64,000 nucleotides of DNA from GWE2-51-13 sp942492825. Lineage in GTDB: Bacteria; Bacillota_I; Bacilli_A; Erysipelotrichales; Erysipelotrichaceae. The notes under the pieces were generated by a model. That model searched no databases. It was not told the origin of the DNA and was given only the letters and a program-made list of their open reading frames with translations. Where the stretch lies: assembly GCA_942492825.1 (NCBI GenBank), contig OW818635.1, positions 1,240,001-1,304,000 of the forward strand. Reading direction: 5' to 3'. The translations under genes and the position numbers were made by a program. This document shows, piece by piece, positions 42,859-52,048 of this stretch; within the stretch, counting starts at the first letter, position 1, and each line of letters begins with the position of its first letter.

Positions 42859-43320
42859 ATGTCCGGATTTCGTCCTGTGTCTTTACCAAGCGGTGCCTTC
42901 GCATTTTGTCGGACGATCATCGCAATCTTGTTTTGGTTCTCCCTGATCATGCGATCGCAAACGGTGGTCTGGATCGGATTCTTGATCCTGTTGCTTTCGG
43001 GAATCACGACGGTTCGCTATGCCCCGTTGATTTTAGTTTGGCGCTTTTTATTCGATCGTTTTTTTCCGACCCAACCGGAAGTCGTCGATGCCACCGGCAT
43101 CCGTTTCTCGCATTTTGTCGGCGCCTGTTTCGCCGCGATCGCCTTATTATTCTTTGCGTTGAAGTGGATTCTTGCCGGTTGGATCACTGTCTTTATCTTG
43201 GCTGTCTTACAAACTTCGGCCGCCTTCGGTTTCTGTTCCGCGTTGAAACTCTACCAATGCATGACCGGCGGAAGTTGCTGTAGAGTCGGAAAAGCCGTTC
43301 GGAAGATGAAACATGTTTGA
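42859..43320 (+). CDS. DUF4395 membrane protein
   Basis: The 153-residue protein matches DUF4395: residues up to 60 hold two membrane segments, then FPTQPEVVDATGIRFSHFVGA, two more membrane segments and a C-terminal AFGFCSALKLYQC. Function unknown. ATG at 42859 follows TTTGGAGG. The stop overlaps the Lgt-like gene by 8 bases. Confidence 0.8.
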   Translation: MSGFRPVSLPSGAFAFCRTIIAILFWFSLIMRSQTVVWIGFLILLLSGITTVRYAPLILVWRFLFDRFFPTQPEVVDATGIRFSHFVGACFAAIALLFFALKWILAGWITVFILAVLQTSAAFGFCSALKLYQCMTGGSCCRVGKAVRKMKHV

Positions 43321-44059
43321 TTTTCACTGGAAACCTGCCGATTTCGGCGTGTACCCACGAATATTTGGATTCCCAACTTACTCACTTTTTATGATCTTAG
43401 CGATCGTAAGCGGGGCTTTATACTATATCTACCGTAATCGAAAATCGGAGAAGCAAAATCATGGCGCTTTTGAAATCGCCGCATCCGCTCTGATCTTCGG
43501 CGTCATCGGTTCGAAGATTCCGGTTTTGATCGAATCGCCGACCTTGGACCAATTCCTTTATGCGAAATCGATTGTCGGGGGCTTGATCGGAGGAATGATC
43601 GGAGTCATATTGGTCAAGAAAGTTCTGAAGATCAAATCAAAGTTGGGAAATCTAATCGCTCCTGCCGTCGCTTTGGGATTGGCTGTTGGAAGATTGGGTT
43701 GTTACTTTAACGGATGTTGCTACGGAGTAGAAACACACGCCCACTGGGGCGTCGATTTCGGGGATGGGTTACTTCGATATCCGACGCAGCTTTTCGAGGT
43801 TGGGTTCCATCTGATTGCTTTTGTTTTGTTGCACCATTTCAGTTATCGGGTAAAAACACCCGGCATTCTCTTTAAACTTTACTTGATCGCTTATTTCGTT
43901 TTCCGTTTCTTGATCGAATTCATTCGTGTCAATCCTATCTTATTCTTAAACCTTACCGTGTATCAGCTATTGAGTTGTTTGGCGGCGCTGTATTTGACCA
44001 TTCTACTCTTCTATCAGTTTAAAAAACAGAGTGTTGATGTCAGTTCGCAGAATCAATAA
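43313..44059 (+). CDS. Lgt-like prolipoprotein diacylglyceryl transferase family protein
   Basis: The 248-residue polytopic protein resembles Lgt (moves diacylglyceryl from phosphatidylglycerol to a lipobox Cys). The central motif is GRLGCYFNGCCYG instead of the canonical GR.GNF.N.E, followed by HWGVDFGDGLLRYPTQLFEV and FRFLIEFIRVNP. This Cys-containing variant is seen in Lgt-like paralogues and may have a different acceptor. It closes the operon. A housekeeping Lgt, if any, is outside the window. Confidence 0.85.
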   Translation: MFDFHWKPADFGVYPRIFGFPTYSLFMILAIVSGALYYIYRNRKSEKQNHGAFEIAASALIFGVIGSKIPVLIESPTLDQFLYAKSIVGGLIGGMIGVILVKKVLKIKSKLGNLIAPAVALGLAVGRLGCYFNGCCYGVETHAHWGVDFGDGLLRYPTQLFEVGFHLIAFVLLHHFSYRVKTPGILFKLYLIAYFVFRFLIEFIRVNPILFLNLTVYQLLSCLAALYLTILLFYQFKKQSVDVSSQNQ

Positions 44060-44108
44060 GGTTTTATTTGAATGATGGCGATTGCCACGAAAGAAACGAG
44101 GGAGGCAT

Positions 44109-44435
44109 ATGGACGAAAAGACAAGTTTCGACTGGAAGAAGTTCTTTAAAGGAGTTTTGATTAGCTATGCGCTATTGATTGCGATCACCTTGGTTATTGC
44201 GATCATCCTCTTTCTCTTCCAAGGGTTGACGATTCAGGATTACGCTTCCGCGATCTTAAGTTTCACGATCGCTTCGCTGATGTTCTGGATGTTACCGGCA
44301 CTGATCGGAGGATTCATGTATGTCCGCAAAGGACGTCGCGGAATCGTCCTGACGATCGGAATCACATTAGCCATCGTCGTTTTGGTGTTCGCAACGTGCG
44401 TCGCATCCCTTTCCAACCTGTTTAATCAAGGCTAA
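44109..44435 (+). CDS. Small membrane protein (TIGR04086/YrzE-like?)
   Basis: The 108-residue protein has three probable membrane segments (about 13-37, 47-70 and 82-102) after a charged N-terminus. The ATG at 44109 follows GGGAGGC. A low-complexity DUF3792-like layout is possible but not certain. Located 50 bases after the Lgt-like gene. Confidence 0.65.
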   Translation: MDEKTSFDWKKFFKGVLISYALLIAITLVIAIILFLFQGLTIQDYASAILSFTIASLMFWMLPALIGGFMYVRKGRRGIVLTIGITLAIVVLVFATCVASLSNLFNQG

Positions 44436-44504
44436 CGGAAGTTTTACTGAGTTGACTTAAAAGTTCAATCTTATTCCGCTCTTGCGTTGCTCGCCAACAT
44501 TCTT

Positions 44505-44533
44505 TTGTTTGCTTACGTAGGATTTGTTATAAT
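44505..44533 (+). promoter_or_regulatory. SigA-type promoter
   Basis: TTGTTT and TATAAT with a 17-base spacer; a small hairpin GGATGC-TTC-GCATCC follows at 44543-44557 before the ribosome site AAAGGGGAAG. Confidence 0.7.
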
Positions 44534-44574
44534 GAAACAAAGGATGCTTCGCATCCGCTCGAAAGGGGAAGCCT

Positions 44575-44871
44575 ATGAACAAGTTCCTGTGGGGGGGACT
44601 CGTCGGTATTGTCGGGTATATCGTGTCCTCCGCTACCCTGTCCGGAATTATCTATCTCGTCGAAAACAAGTTGCTTTTTGAACCGGCATCCGTCAGCGAA
44701 GTCCTGACGTTCTCGTTTACCAAGCAATTCCCGGTATGGATCGCAATGATCCTTCTATCCGGGTTGATCACATGGAAAGTCGACTTGAAAACGACGATCC
44801 TCGTGAATTTGATGGGAATCTTGTTTCTCGGTGTGGTTCTGGGATGTTATCTCGGAGCTGTACAGTTCTAG
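44575..44871 (+). CDS. Small membrane protein of unknown function
   Basis: The 98-residue protein has three membrane segments (about 5-30, 52-66 and 73-95). ATG at 44575 follows AAAGGGG. It has its own promoter and a terminator directly after its stop. No family recognised. Confidence 0.75.
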   Translation: MNKFLWGGLVGIVGYIVSSATLSGIIYLVENKLLFEPASVSEVLTFSFTKQFPVWIAMILLSGLITWKVDLKTTILVNLMGILFLGVVLGCYLGAVQF

Positions 44872-44875
44872 AAAA

Positions 44876-44907
44876 GAAAGAACACTTCAGATCGAAGTGT
44901 TCTTTTC
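44876..44907. terminator. Bidirectional intrinsic terminator
   Basis: AAAGAACACTTC/GAAGTGTTCTTTT with a 5-base loop between the 44575 gene and the transketolase gene. Confidence 0.88.
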
Positions 44908-44910
44908 ATA

Positions 44911-46881
44911 TTAGAGAGATTTGAAGGTATCGATGACGTTTTGAACCGTGAATCCGAACTTCTCAAACAAGATTTCACCCGGTGCCGATGCGCCGAATCG
45001 ATTGAGTCCGATGCATTTGCCATCCAGGCCGACAAACTGATGCCAGCTCTGATCGGCGCCTGCTTCAATCGCGACACGTTTGCGAAGATATTTCGGTAAG
45101 ACGCTGTCGCGATATTCCTTGGATTGTTGCTTGAAGAGTTCAAACGACGGCATCGATACGACATCCACGTCGATTCCTTCTTCATGCAGTTTCTTTTGTG
45201 CGTCGACAGCAAGGAAGACTTCGGAGCCGCTTGCCATCAAGATTCCTTGGGATTTACCCTCGGCTTTCGATAAGACATATCCGCCTTTGAACGCGTCTTT
45301 TCCGCTACCGTCAAGTTGCGGCAGGTTTTGACGTGTCAACACGAGTACGGTCGGACGATCGGTCGATTTCATCGCTTGGATCCACCCCGCCGCCGTTTCA
45401 CGGGCGTCTGCCGGACGGAAGACGGTGATGTTGGGCTGTGCCCGCAACATCGTCAACTGTTCGATGGGTTCATGGGTCGGTCCGTCTTCGCCGACACCGA
45501 TGCTATCGTGGGTCAAGACGTATATCAACGGTAGATTCATGATCGAGGATAAACGCAATCCAGGTTTCAAGAAGTCCGCAAAGACGAAGAATGTGGCGAC
45601 ATAAGGCACCAATCCGCCATGCAGTTTGATTCCGTTTCCGATACCGGCCATCGCATTCTCGCGTACGCCGAAATGAATATTCTTGCCAAGTCGATCTTCT
45701 TTCGAGAAGAACCCGGCACCTTTCATCTCGGATTTATTGGAAGGAGCCAAATCGGCCGATCCGCCAAACAAATTCGGGACATTCGCCGCGATACGGTTCA
45801 ACAATTCACCGGATAAGTTACGTGTGGCTTGCGGTTTCGCATCAAAGGTCCAGAACGCTTCGTCATCGACGAAGGAGAGGTCCGCACCCTTGAAGTAAAC
45901 ATCCCACTTTTCAGCCAACGCAGGGTATTGGTCACGATATTGGGCGAAAAGTAAATTCCATTTCGCTTCCGCATCTTCGCCTTTTTTAGCGAGTTGACGA
46001 TAATGATCGTAGATTTCTTCCGGAACGAAGAACGGTTCCGTCGATTCCCAACCCAGATTTTCACGCATTTTCGCGATGTTATCGACACCTAAGGGTTCCC
46101 CATGTGCACTGGCACTGCCTTCTTTGGGGGATCCATGACCGATTTTGGTATGGACTTCAATCAATGTCGGACGGCTAAGATCGGATTTCGCAAGCGAAAT
46201 CGCGTTTGCGATCGCATCGAGGTCCGTTCCGTCCGCCACATCCAACGTCTGGAAACCGTAAGCTGCGAAACGGGCTTTCACGTCTTCGCGGAAAGCGATG
46301 TCGGTTTTCCCTTCGATCGTAATTTGGTTAGAATCATAGAAAACGATCAATTTGCCGAGTCCGAGGGTTCCGGCCAATGACATTGATTCCGACGCCAAGC
46401 CTTCCATCATACAACCGTCTCCGGCCAAAGCATAGGTGAAGTGGTCGACAACCGGGAAACCTTCTTGATTAAAAGTAGCTGCCAAATGCGCTTCGGCCAT
46501 GGCCATACCAACCGCATTGGATAAACCGGCGCCTAACGGTCCGGTCGTGGTCTCGATACCGATCGTATGTCCGTATTCAGGATGTCCCGGCGTTTTCGAG
46601 TCCCATTGACGGAACGACTTCAAATCTTCAAGAGTTACGCCATATCCAAAGAGATGCAAGAGCGAATAAATCAACATCGATCCATGTCCTGCGGAGAGGA
46701 CAAAGCGGTCACGATCGACCCATTGAGGATTCTTGGGATTATGTTTTAAGGCATGTGCCCAGAGCTGATAGGCCATCGGGGCGCTTCCAAGAGGTAAACC
46801 GGGATGCCCGGAATTGGCTTTTTGGACCCCGTCGGCGGAAAGGATGCGAATCGCATCGACTGCTTTTTGATTGATTGTCAT
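44911..46881 (-). CDS. tkt: Transketolase
   Basis: The 656-residue ThDP-dependent enzyme moves C2 units in the pentose phosphate pathway. Motifs: NSGHPGLPLGSAPMAYQLWA and DRFVLSAGHGSMLIYSLLHL at the N-terminus, ThDP motif GDGCMMEGLASES..NQITIEGKTDIAF, LFGGSADLAPSNKS, and the C-terminal FGASAPGEILFEKFG. Full length. Confidence 0.97.
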   Translation of the reverse strand: MTINQKAVDAIRILSADGVQKANSGHPGLPLGSAPMAYQLWAHALKHNPKNPQWVDRDRFVLSAGHGSMLIYSLLHLFGYGVTLEDLKSFRQWDSKTPGHPEYGHTIGIETTTGPLGAGLSNAVGMAMAEAHLAATFNQEGFPVVDHFTYALAGDGCMMEGLASESMSLAGTLGLGKLIVFYDSNQITIEGKTDIAFREDVKARFAAYGFQTLDVADGTDLDAIANAISLAKSDLSRPTLIEVHTKIGHGSPKEGSASAHGEPLGVDNIAKMRENLGWESTEPFFVPEEIYDHYRQLAKKGEDAEAKWNLLFAQYRDQYPALAEKWDVYFKGADLSFVDDEAFWTFDAKPQATRNLSGELLNRIAANVPNLFGGSADLAPSNKSEMKGAGFFSKEDRLGKNIHFGVRENAMAGIGNGIKLHGGLVPYVATFFVFADFLKPGLRLSSIMNLPLIYVLTHDSIGVGEDGPTHEPIEQLTMLRAQPNITVFRPADARETAAGWIQAMKSTDRPTVLVLTRQNLPQLDGSGKDAFKGGYVLSKAEGKSQGILMASGSEVFLAVDAQKKLHEEGIDVDVVSMPSFELFKQQSKEYRDSVLPKYLRKRVAIEAGADQSWHQFVGLDGKCIGLNRFGASAPGEILFEKFGFTVQNVIDTFKSL

Positions 46882-46973
46882 TACGTTCTCCTTTTTTCGT
46901 TCTTATTATACGTTATATTTCGGATGGATGTATCAATTTGATATCGAAATCATCTCATGAGTTTTGGAAGTTC

Positions 46974-47795
46974 CTACTTTTGACACCTTGGACAATACGT
47001 GATACTTCCGCCCATGTACGCTTCTTTGGCGATCGTCGCTCCGCATGCGGGACAAGGATGTCCGGCTGTCTTGGCATATAGTATTGGGACATACCCTCCG
47101 TTATTCCCAAAGAAATCTCTTTCGGTAACCCGTCCGCCAAGATCGACCATCCGTGTTAAGGTTTCTTTGATGCTTCGATAAAGACGATCGATCTGTTCTG
47201 CGGATAAATTCGCTTTCTTATGTTTCGGATGAACTTCCGCAATAAATAAAATGTCTTGAAGAACTCCGTTTCCTAACCCTGGAATGTGTTGCTGGGTCGC
47301 AAGGATGCCCTTGGCGGACATTCCATCCGGGCATTCCGCCACGATTTGATCGAAATATTCCTGCGTAAACGCATCGCTTAAAGGTGATGGTTTCACCATA
47401 GCCATCTTGGTGTAGGGATTGATTTCTTCCGGTTGCGAGTAGAGATACATCATTCCATACATCGCGATCGTGACGAAAATCGAACTTTGGTCATCGAATC
47501 GAATCAAGAGTTGATGTTTCAACGGTTCCTTTTCGCCCGGTCGAACGTATCGCGGTGACGCTCCGTCGGTAAAATCGAGTTTCATGTCCTCAAACTCCAG
47601 TTCAACCTGACCGCCAAACGATCGAACGGCGGTCAGTTTCTTTCCTTCGAGATAGAGCGGGTAAAGATTCGCATCTCCGGTAAAAAATGCGAATTTGTGG
47701 GGCGAATGATTCACGATCACGCGTTCGATTTTTTTATGCATACAAGTCGATTCGATTTGCTTTGCGAGGATACTACTTTCAGGGAGTTCGATCAT
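46974..47795 (-). CDS. Fpg/Nei-like protein lacking the N-terminal Pro
   Basis: The 273-residue protein has the H2TH part (GLGNGVLQDILFIAEVHP) and a C-terminal zinc finger CPACG...CPRC, so it is a Fpg/Nei relative. However it starts MIELPESS, not MPELPE: Pro2, the catalytic nucleophile, is Ile, while Glu3 is kept. I remember such MIELPE forms annotated as endonuclease VIII in other Bacillota. It may have another nucleophile, or bind lesions without cutting. Located just before a lipoprotein gene on the same strand. Confidence 0.88.
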   Translation of the reverse strand: MIELPESSILAKQIESTCMHKKIERVIVNHSPHKFAFFTGDANLYPLYLEGKKLTAVRSFGGQVELEFEDMKLDFTDGASPRYVRPGEKEPLKHQLLIRFDDQSSIFVTIAMYGMMYLYSQPEEINPYTKMAMVKPSPLSDAFTQEYFDQIVAECPDGMSAKGILATQQHIPGLGNGVLQDILFIAEVHPKHKKANLSAEQIDRLYRSIKETLTRMVDLGGRVTERDFFGNNGGYVPILYAKTAGHPCPACGATIAKEAYMGGSITYCPRCQK

Positions 47796-47809
47796 GGCAA
47801 GTTCCTTTC

Positions 47810-48727
47810 TCAGTTGGCGGTTTGCGGGAAAACATAGGTTGCGAATAGAAAATACTGTTGCTTGGTCAGGGTATATGATGAGCTTCTATCAAATGTATGG
47901 TCATAGAAGGTTTCCTCATCCATCAAAAAGAAATCGTACATCGGACGTTCAACCGGATAATCGTAGTCGTTCCAGGTAACATCCACAAACACCCATTCCC
48001 CATCGACGAAAACCATGTTCCAAGCGTGATCGTCGATTTCCGAACTGATTAAAATCGCGGGAATGTCCATCTCTTTCAACAGTCCCATATAGGCTTGACT
48101 ATACCCGTTACATACGGCGGACTTGTCCTCAAAGACACCGATCGCGGAAAAGGCATCCGAGGTCCGCTCTTTATCGTCGATTGCTTCATCGTCATAACGC
48201 ACCGTCTTAATCAGTTGATCATGTAACATCGTTACGATGGACTTCTCATCCTTCGGATCTTCTTTTAATGTTTCGGTCCAACGATCGATTCCTTCTTCCA
48301 CATCCTTCACATCCGTTTCGTCCGTCGTCAATTGGACATAATGTGTCGTTACCATGGTTTGATCGTTGTCGGTATAATCATAGGTCCCTTCGGTATACTC
48401 GAAGTCATGCACGAAGAGTCCGACCATGTATGTCATCACCAAGTCATCATCCAATCGAGTTTCACTGATATATTCGATTTCACGGATTCCTTGATCAAAT
48501 TTGATCGCCAGCAGAAGTGCCAATTCTTGTTCGGACTCGATCCAGTAGACCGGAATTTCCGCATCGAAGTACGGGCTGGATGCCAAATGAAAACGCACTC
48601 CTTCGCCGAGATACGTGTCTTCCGCGATCCATGTCCGATCATGCGCGAGATTGATAGAGACACGGGCTTCGGACATGCATCCGGTTAGCAAGAAAATTAA
48701 TAAAAGCAAGGTCCAAATTCGTTTCAT
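47810..48727 (-). CDS. Transglutaminase-like lipoprotein
   Basis: The 305-residue protein has a lipoprotein signal (LLLIFLLTGC, Cys about 17). A transglutaminase core sits at about 195-270: nucleophile Cys in KSAVCNGYSQAY, His in DDHAWNMVFV and Asp in FVDVTWND. Such extracytoplasmic domains are proteases or transpeptidases. ATG at 48727 follows GAGGAAA. The preceding and following genes are not clearly related. Confidence 0.88.
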   Translation of the reverse strand: MKRIWTLLLLIFLLTGCMSEARVSINLAHDRTWIAEDTYLGEGVRFHLASSPYFDAEIPVYWIESEQELALLLAIKFDQGIREIEYISETRLDDDLVMTYMVGLFVHDFEYTEGTYDYTDNDQTMVTTHYVQLTTDETDVKDVEEGIDRWTETLKEDPKDEKSIVTMLHDQLIKTVRYDDEAIDDKERTSDAFSAIGVFEDKSAVCNGYSQAYMGLLKEMDIPAILISSEIDDHAWNMVFVDGEWVFVDVTWNDYDYPVERPMYDFFLMDEETFYDHTFDRSSSYTLTKQQYFLFATYVFPQTAN

Positions 48728-48815
48728 GTCATTTCCTCTTGATTTCATTATAGAAGAACCGGACTTGAAATGCCATGTGGAAAACGCAAACAAAAAACGG
48801 TTCGCGTGAACCGTT

Positions 48816-49691
48816 TCATTGGATCGAAGATGTTGACTTAACGTTGGTTACTAAGTGAAATAGGACGGTGAAGAGGACAAGATCCAATAGTAAGAACACA
48901 GCCGTTTCAATGGGTGAGACATCAACGCCTTGAAGCATCATATTGAAGATCATCGCGGTGATCGACACAAGCATGGCGATCCCTTTGATTAGAATGACCG
49001 AACTCAGCAGATAACCGAAGGGTTTCTTCTTTAAGATCATCGTCGCGCTCACGATCGCGACCGGAACGATGAATCCCAAGTCCATACCTTGGATCGTCAA
49101 GGTCGTGTAATGTTCGAGTCCGACCGGAACGCTTCCGTTAATCCATGTCGGAACCAATTTCCCCAACCACATCAACCCGATCATCAACGCGAGGAAATAT
49201 TGGAATCCCGCGATCCTTCGTTCGCTCAATGATGAGGTGAACTGTTCTTTGACGGTATGAAGGTCAAAGGATAATAGTTGTATCGTGAATGCGAAGAAAC
49301 TCAAGCTCATCAACGCGACATAAACGATGAAGAGAGGATTGTAGGTCCATAAGAAGACATACGATGTATAGGTATAGAGGAAATATCCCAACATGCCGCA
49401 TAAAACGAGGTTTATGCGAAACGTGGATTTTTTTGCTTTATATACGAGAAACAATGTTGCCGGGATGGCCAGTACCAAGGTAGTGAAATCAGAGGCGATG
49501 CCCTGAGCGACGACCGAGATCGAATCGTTACGATAGATTCCGCTTCCATACAGCACGATGGTTTCTCCGGCGACGGATATGAAATCGCGTGGTATTTGGC
49601 CTTGGCTTGTTAGAAGTCCGACCAAAGATACGACGGTGGAAAGGAGTAAGATCAAGCATGTTAAAATCAAAACAGATCTCTTTGTTTTCAT
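48816..49691 (-). CDS. Polytopic membrane protein (paralogue of 50203-51090)
   Basis: The 291-residue protein has about seven to eight membrane segments. It resembles the protein at 50203-51090 along its length: GSGIYRNDS / GYGIYAYDS, a SDFTTLVLAIP / SDLAMLGIVVP segment and YNPLFIVYVALM / YNTLVLAYIALF. No annotated family recognised. Start at 49691. Confidence 0.75.
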   Translation of the reverse strand: MKTKRSVLILTCLILLLSTVVSLVGLLTSQGQIPRDFISVAGETIVLYGSGIYRNDSISVVAQGIASDFTTLVLAIPATLFLVYKAKKSTFRINLVLCGMLGYFLYTYTSYVFLWTYNPLFIVYVALMSLSFFAFTIQLLSFDLHTVKEQFTSSLSERRIAGFQYFLALMIGLMWLGKLVPTWINGSVPVGLEHYTTLTIQGMDLGFIVPVAIVSATMILKKKPFGYLLSSVILIKGIAMLVSITAMIFNMMLQGVDVSPIETAVFLLLDLVLFTVLFHLVTNVKSTSSIQ

Positions 49692-49721
49692 ATTGTTCCT
49701 CGTTACTTTGCGGAATTGTTT

Positions 49722-50183
49722 CTACGCTTGACTCAAATCACGGATCAGATCTTGGATTTGTGTCTCCCGCTTTTTGTTGGACCAATCGATCACACCCTGT
49801 TGCGAAACGACTCCACCCTTTTTCGCGATGATTTTCTTCATCGCATTGATCGTTTGATTCCCACCGAGAAACGCGCGGGGGAACTGATGCGTCACGAAGC
49901 ATGCGATCTTCTTTCCGCTAAGGGTGGGTAGACTCTCCAGGTAACGCTTCATGATCGGACTGATCTGAAAACCGCGAACCGGCGTGGCAAACACGAGATG
50001 CTGGTACGCACTAACGTCCGGCGCGACGACCAGATTGAACTCACGTGCGTTCGGATCCTCGTTATCGGCTTTGATTTGAAGCAGATCCGCCGCGATACCT
50101 TTCGATGCCAATTCGGTCTTCAATCGGTTGGCGACACTTAACGTGTTGCCGGTGTGGGAATAAACGAGGATTGCGACATTCAT
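49722..50183 (-). CDS. Flavodoxin-like protein
   Basis: The 153-residue protein binds FMN. It has the phosphate loop YSHTGNTLSVANRL (residues about 8-21), then KKIACFVTHQFPRAFLGG. Probably an electron carrier or a quinone reductase of the WrbA/flavodoxin_5 kind. ATG at 50183 follows GAAAGGAGG. It sits between two paralogous membrane proteins on the same strand (19 and 30 bases apart). Confidence 0.88.
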   Translation of the reverse strand: MNVAILVYSHTGNTLSVANRLKTELASKGIAADLLQIKADNEDPNAREFNLVVAPDVSAYQHLVFATPVRGFQISPIMKRYLESLPTLSGKKIACFVTHQFPRAFLGGNQTINAMKKIIAKKGGVVSQQGVIDWSNKKRETQIQDLIRDLSQA

Positions 50184-50202
50184 GATAAGCCTCCTTTCGG
50201 AA

Positions 50203-51090
50203 TCAGAGTTCCGTGTCGGACAAATGCTTAAACAACATAAAGTCGAAATACGCCGCAAACAATGCGAGTAACATGAAGACACCGACTTTGACGATTAACA
50301 CGGGAATCGGAACGACGATCCCGGCAAGTCCTTGGTAGATGGTTTGAATCGGCAACATAAGTCCGATTATGACGCACAACGTTAATAAGGTCGCAAATAG
50401 GATTTCCCCAAGTCCGTCTTTTTTCTTTAAGCAGAAATAACAAATAAACATAAGCGGACTGATGATTCCGATATCAAGTACGTACGTGATCTCGGTGGTA
50501 TAGACTTCGATCAGCGGTAAGGTCGTATGATTCAACATCGTCGGTAGGATATCCATCAACCAGATCGTGCCAAGCGCGATTCCAGAGACGATCAGAAACC
50601 AACTCACACCCTTGCTTGGTAGTGGCCAGGAATTACTTTCGTGCAGTTTTTTTACATCCAACGACCGAATCGCAATCGCTAAGGCCATCCAAGAAACCAT
50701 AAACAAGGCGATATACGCCAATACAAGAGTATTGTAGGTGACTCCGAAAGAAATGCTGGCGGCATAATAGAAAACAACGCCAAGCAGGGCAACAAGGAAG
50801 AGTCGGGTCTTCAAAGTTCTGCGTTTGAAGTCTTGAATCAACCCAACCACCAACAAGGGAACAACGATCCCCAACATCGCCAAATCACTCCCCATTAAAA
50901 TCGGGGCTTTAAATAACGAGTCATACGCATAGATTCCATAGCCGAACAGGGCGACTTCGTGACCATATGCGTTGATAACCGTAAACTCATGACCAACGCG
51001 GAAAGATATGACACCGATAACGGTAATCAATACCAATAACAGTATATTCAGAATTATAAGATAATCGAAAAGTCGAAATGTTTTTTTCAC
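50203..51090 (-). CDS. Polytopic membrane protein (paralogue of 48816-49691)
   Basis: The 295-residue protein has about eight membrane segments and shares the motifs listed for its paralogue. Neither has a known enzyme motif. It is first of the three-gene unit membrane protein-flavodoxin-membrane protein. Confidence 0.75.
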   Translation of the reverse strand: MKKTFRLFDYLIILNILLLVLITVIGVISFRVGHEFTVINAYGHEVALFGYGIYAYDSLFKAPILMGSDLAMLGIVVPLLVVGLIQDFKRRTLKTRLFLVALLGVVFYYAASISFGVTYNTLVLAYIALFMVSWMALAIAIRSLDVKKLHESNSWPLPSKGVSWFLIVSGIALGTIWLMDILPTMLNHTTLPLIEVYTTEITYVLDIGIISPLMFICYFCLKKKDGLGEILFATLLTLCVIIGLMLPIQTIYQGLAGIVVPIPVLIVKVGVFMLLALFAAYFDFMLFKHLSDTEL

Positions 51091-51185
51091 AAGAAGCCCT
51101 GCTTTCGATTCTCATTTTATAAGGAAACGTTTCCACTTTCAATATGATTCTTCGAATTTGAAACATTGCTTCCGTAAAAAGCAAT

Positions 51186-51213
51186 AAAACCCTCTGTTTA
51201 AAGGGACTTATTG
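51186..51213 (-). terminator. Possible terminator of the phn operon
   Basis: On the minus strand CCCTTT-AAACAG-AGGG stem followed by TTTTATTG. Weak stem; likely but not certain. Confidence 0.5.
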
Positions 51214-51231
51214 AATAGTTTGTTTAAAAGA

Positions 51232-52047
51232 CTAGACTCCAGTCGCGAGTTTCTTGCGCAGTCTTCCGGAGAGGTATTCGATAATCAGAACCAAGACGAT
51301 CAGCCCGAACAACAACGTTCCGGCGTCGCTCCAACGGAAGGCTCCGATCGCGGAGATCAAGGGATACCCGATCCCGCCGGCGCCGACCAAACCAAGGATC
51401 GATGCGTTTTTGACATTGATCTCGAAACGGTAGATGGTCGTGGATGCGAAGTTACTCATCAACTGCGGAATGATCCCATATCGGATCTTTTGGATGGTGT
51501 TACATCCGGAAGCATCCAACGCTTCAAGAATTCCTTTATCAAGGTCTTCGATCGTTTCGACGTAGAGTTTCGCCGTCATCCCGATCCCTGAAACCGCCAA
51601 CGTCAAGGCGCCGGTAAATGGACCCGGTCCGGTGACACGGATGAACATCAATCCGTAGACGAATGCTGGAAACGTACGAACGACGGTGATAAAGAAGGTA
51701 ACGATAGCGGATAGCCATGCGGGAACCAGATTGCGCGCCGAGAAGAAGGCGAAGGGTAATGCCAAGATCGAACCGACTAAGGTTCCCAAAAAAGCGATAC
51801 AAACCGTTTCCAAGAGTAAATACGGAACGGCCTCTTTACTGGAGAAATCAAACAACAAGGAGAACTTCGGTTGAATGATCCCAAGGATGATACTTTTTGC
51901 GATTTCCTGACCATAATCAGTCAATCCTTTATAATCGACATAAGGCACGCTGATCGCGATGAGCGCGACGATGGTCAGAAAGATCGACCACTTTGTGATC
52001 CAATCTTTCGGACGCTTCTTATACATCCGTTGTATATTTTCGCTCAT
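51232..52047 (-). CDS. phnE: Phosphonate-type ABC transporter permease (second)
   Basis: The 271-residue permease has about six helices and the PhnE-type EAA loop LEALDASGCNTIQKIRYGIIPQ. The last gene of the phnD-phnC-phnE-phnE operon. Overlap with the previous gene is nearly zero (1 base between). Confidence 0.92.
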   Translation of the reverse strand: MSENIQRMYKKRPKDWITKWSIFLTIVALIAISVPYVDYKGLTDYGQEIAKSIILGIIQPKFSLLFDFSSKEAVPYLLLETVCIAFLGTLVGSILALPFAFFSARNLVPAWLSAIVTFFITVVRTFPAFVYGLMFIRVTGPGPFTGALTLAVSGIGMTAKLYVETIEDLDKGILEALDASGCNTIQKIRYGIIPQLMSNFASTTIYRFEINVKNASILGLVGAGGIGYPLISAIGAFRWSDAGTLLFGLIVLVLIIEYLSGRLRKKLATGV

Positions 52048-52048
52048 A

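Noticed and set aside
44542..44557. Terminator before the 44575 gene
   Set aside because: The GGATGC/GCATCC hairpin has no T-run and lies between promoter and ribosome site; a 5' UTR hairpin is more likely.
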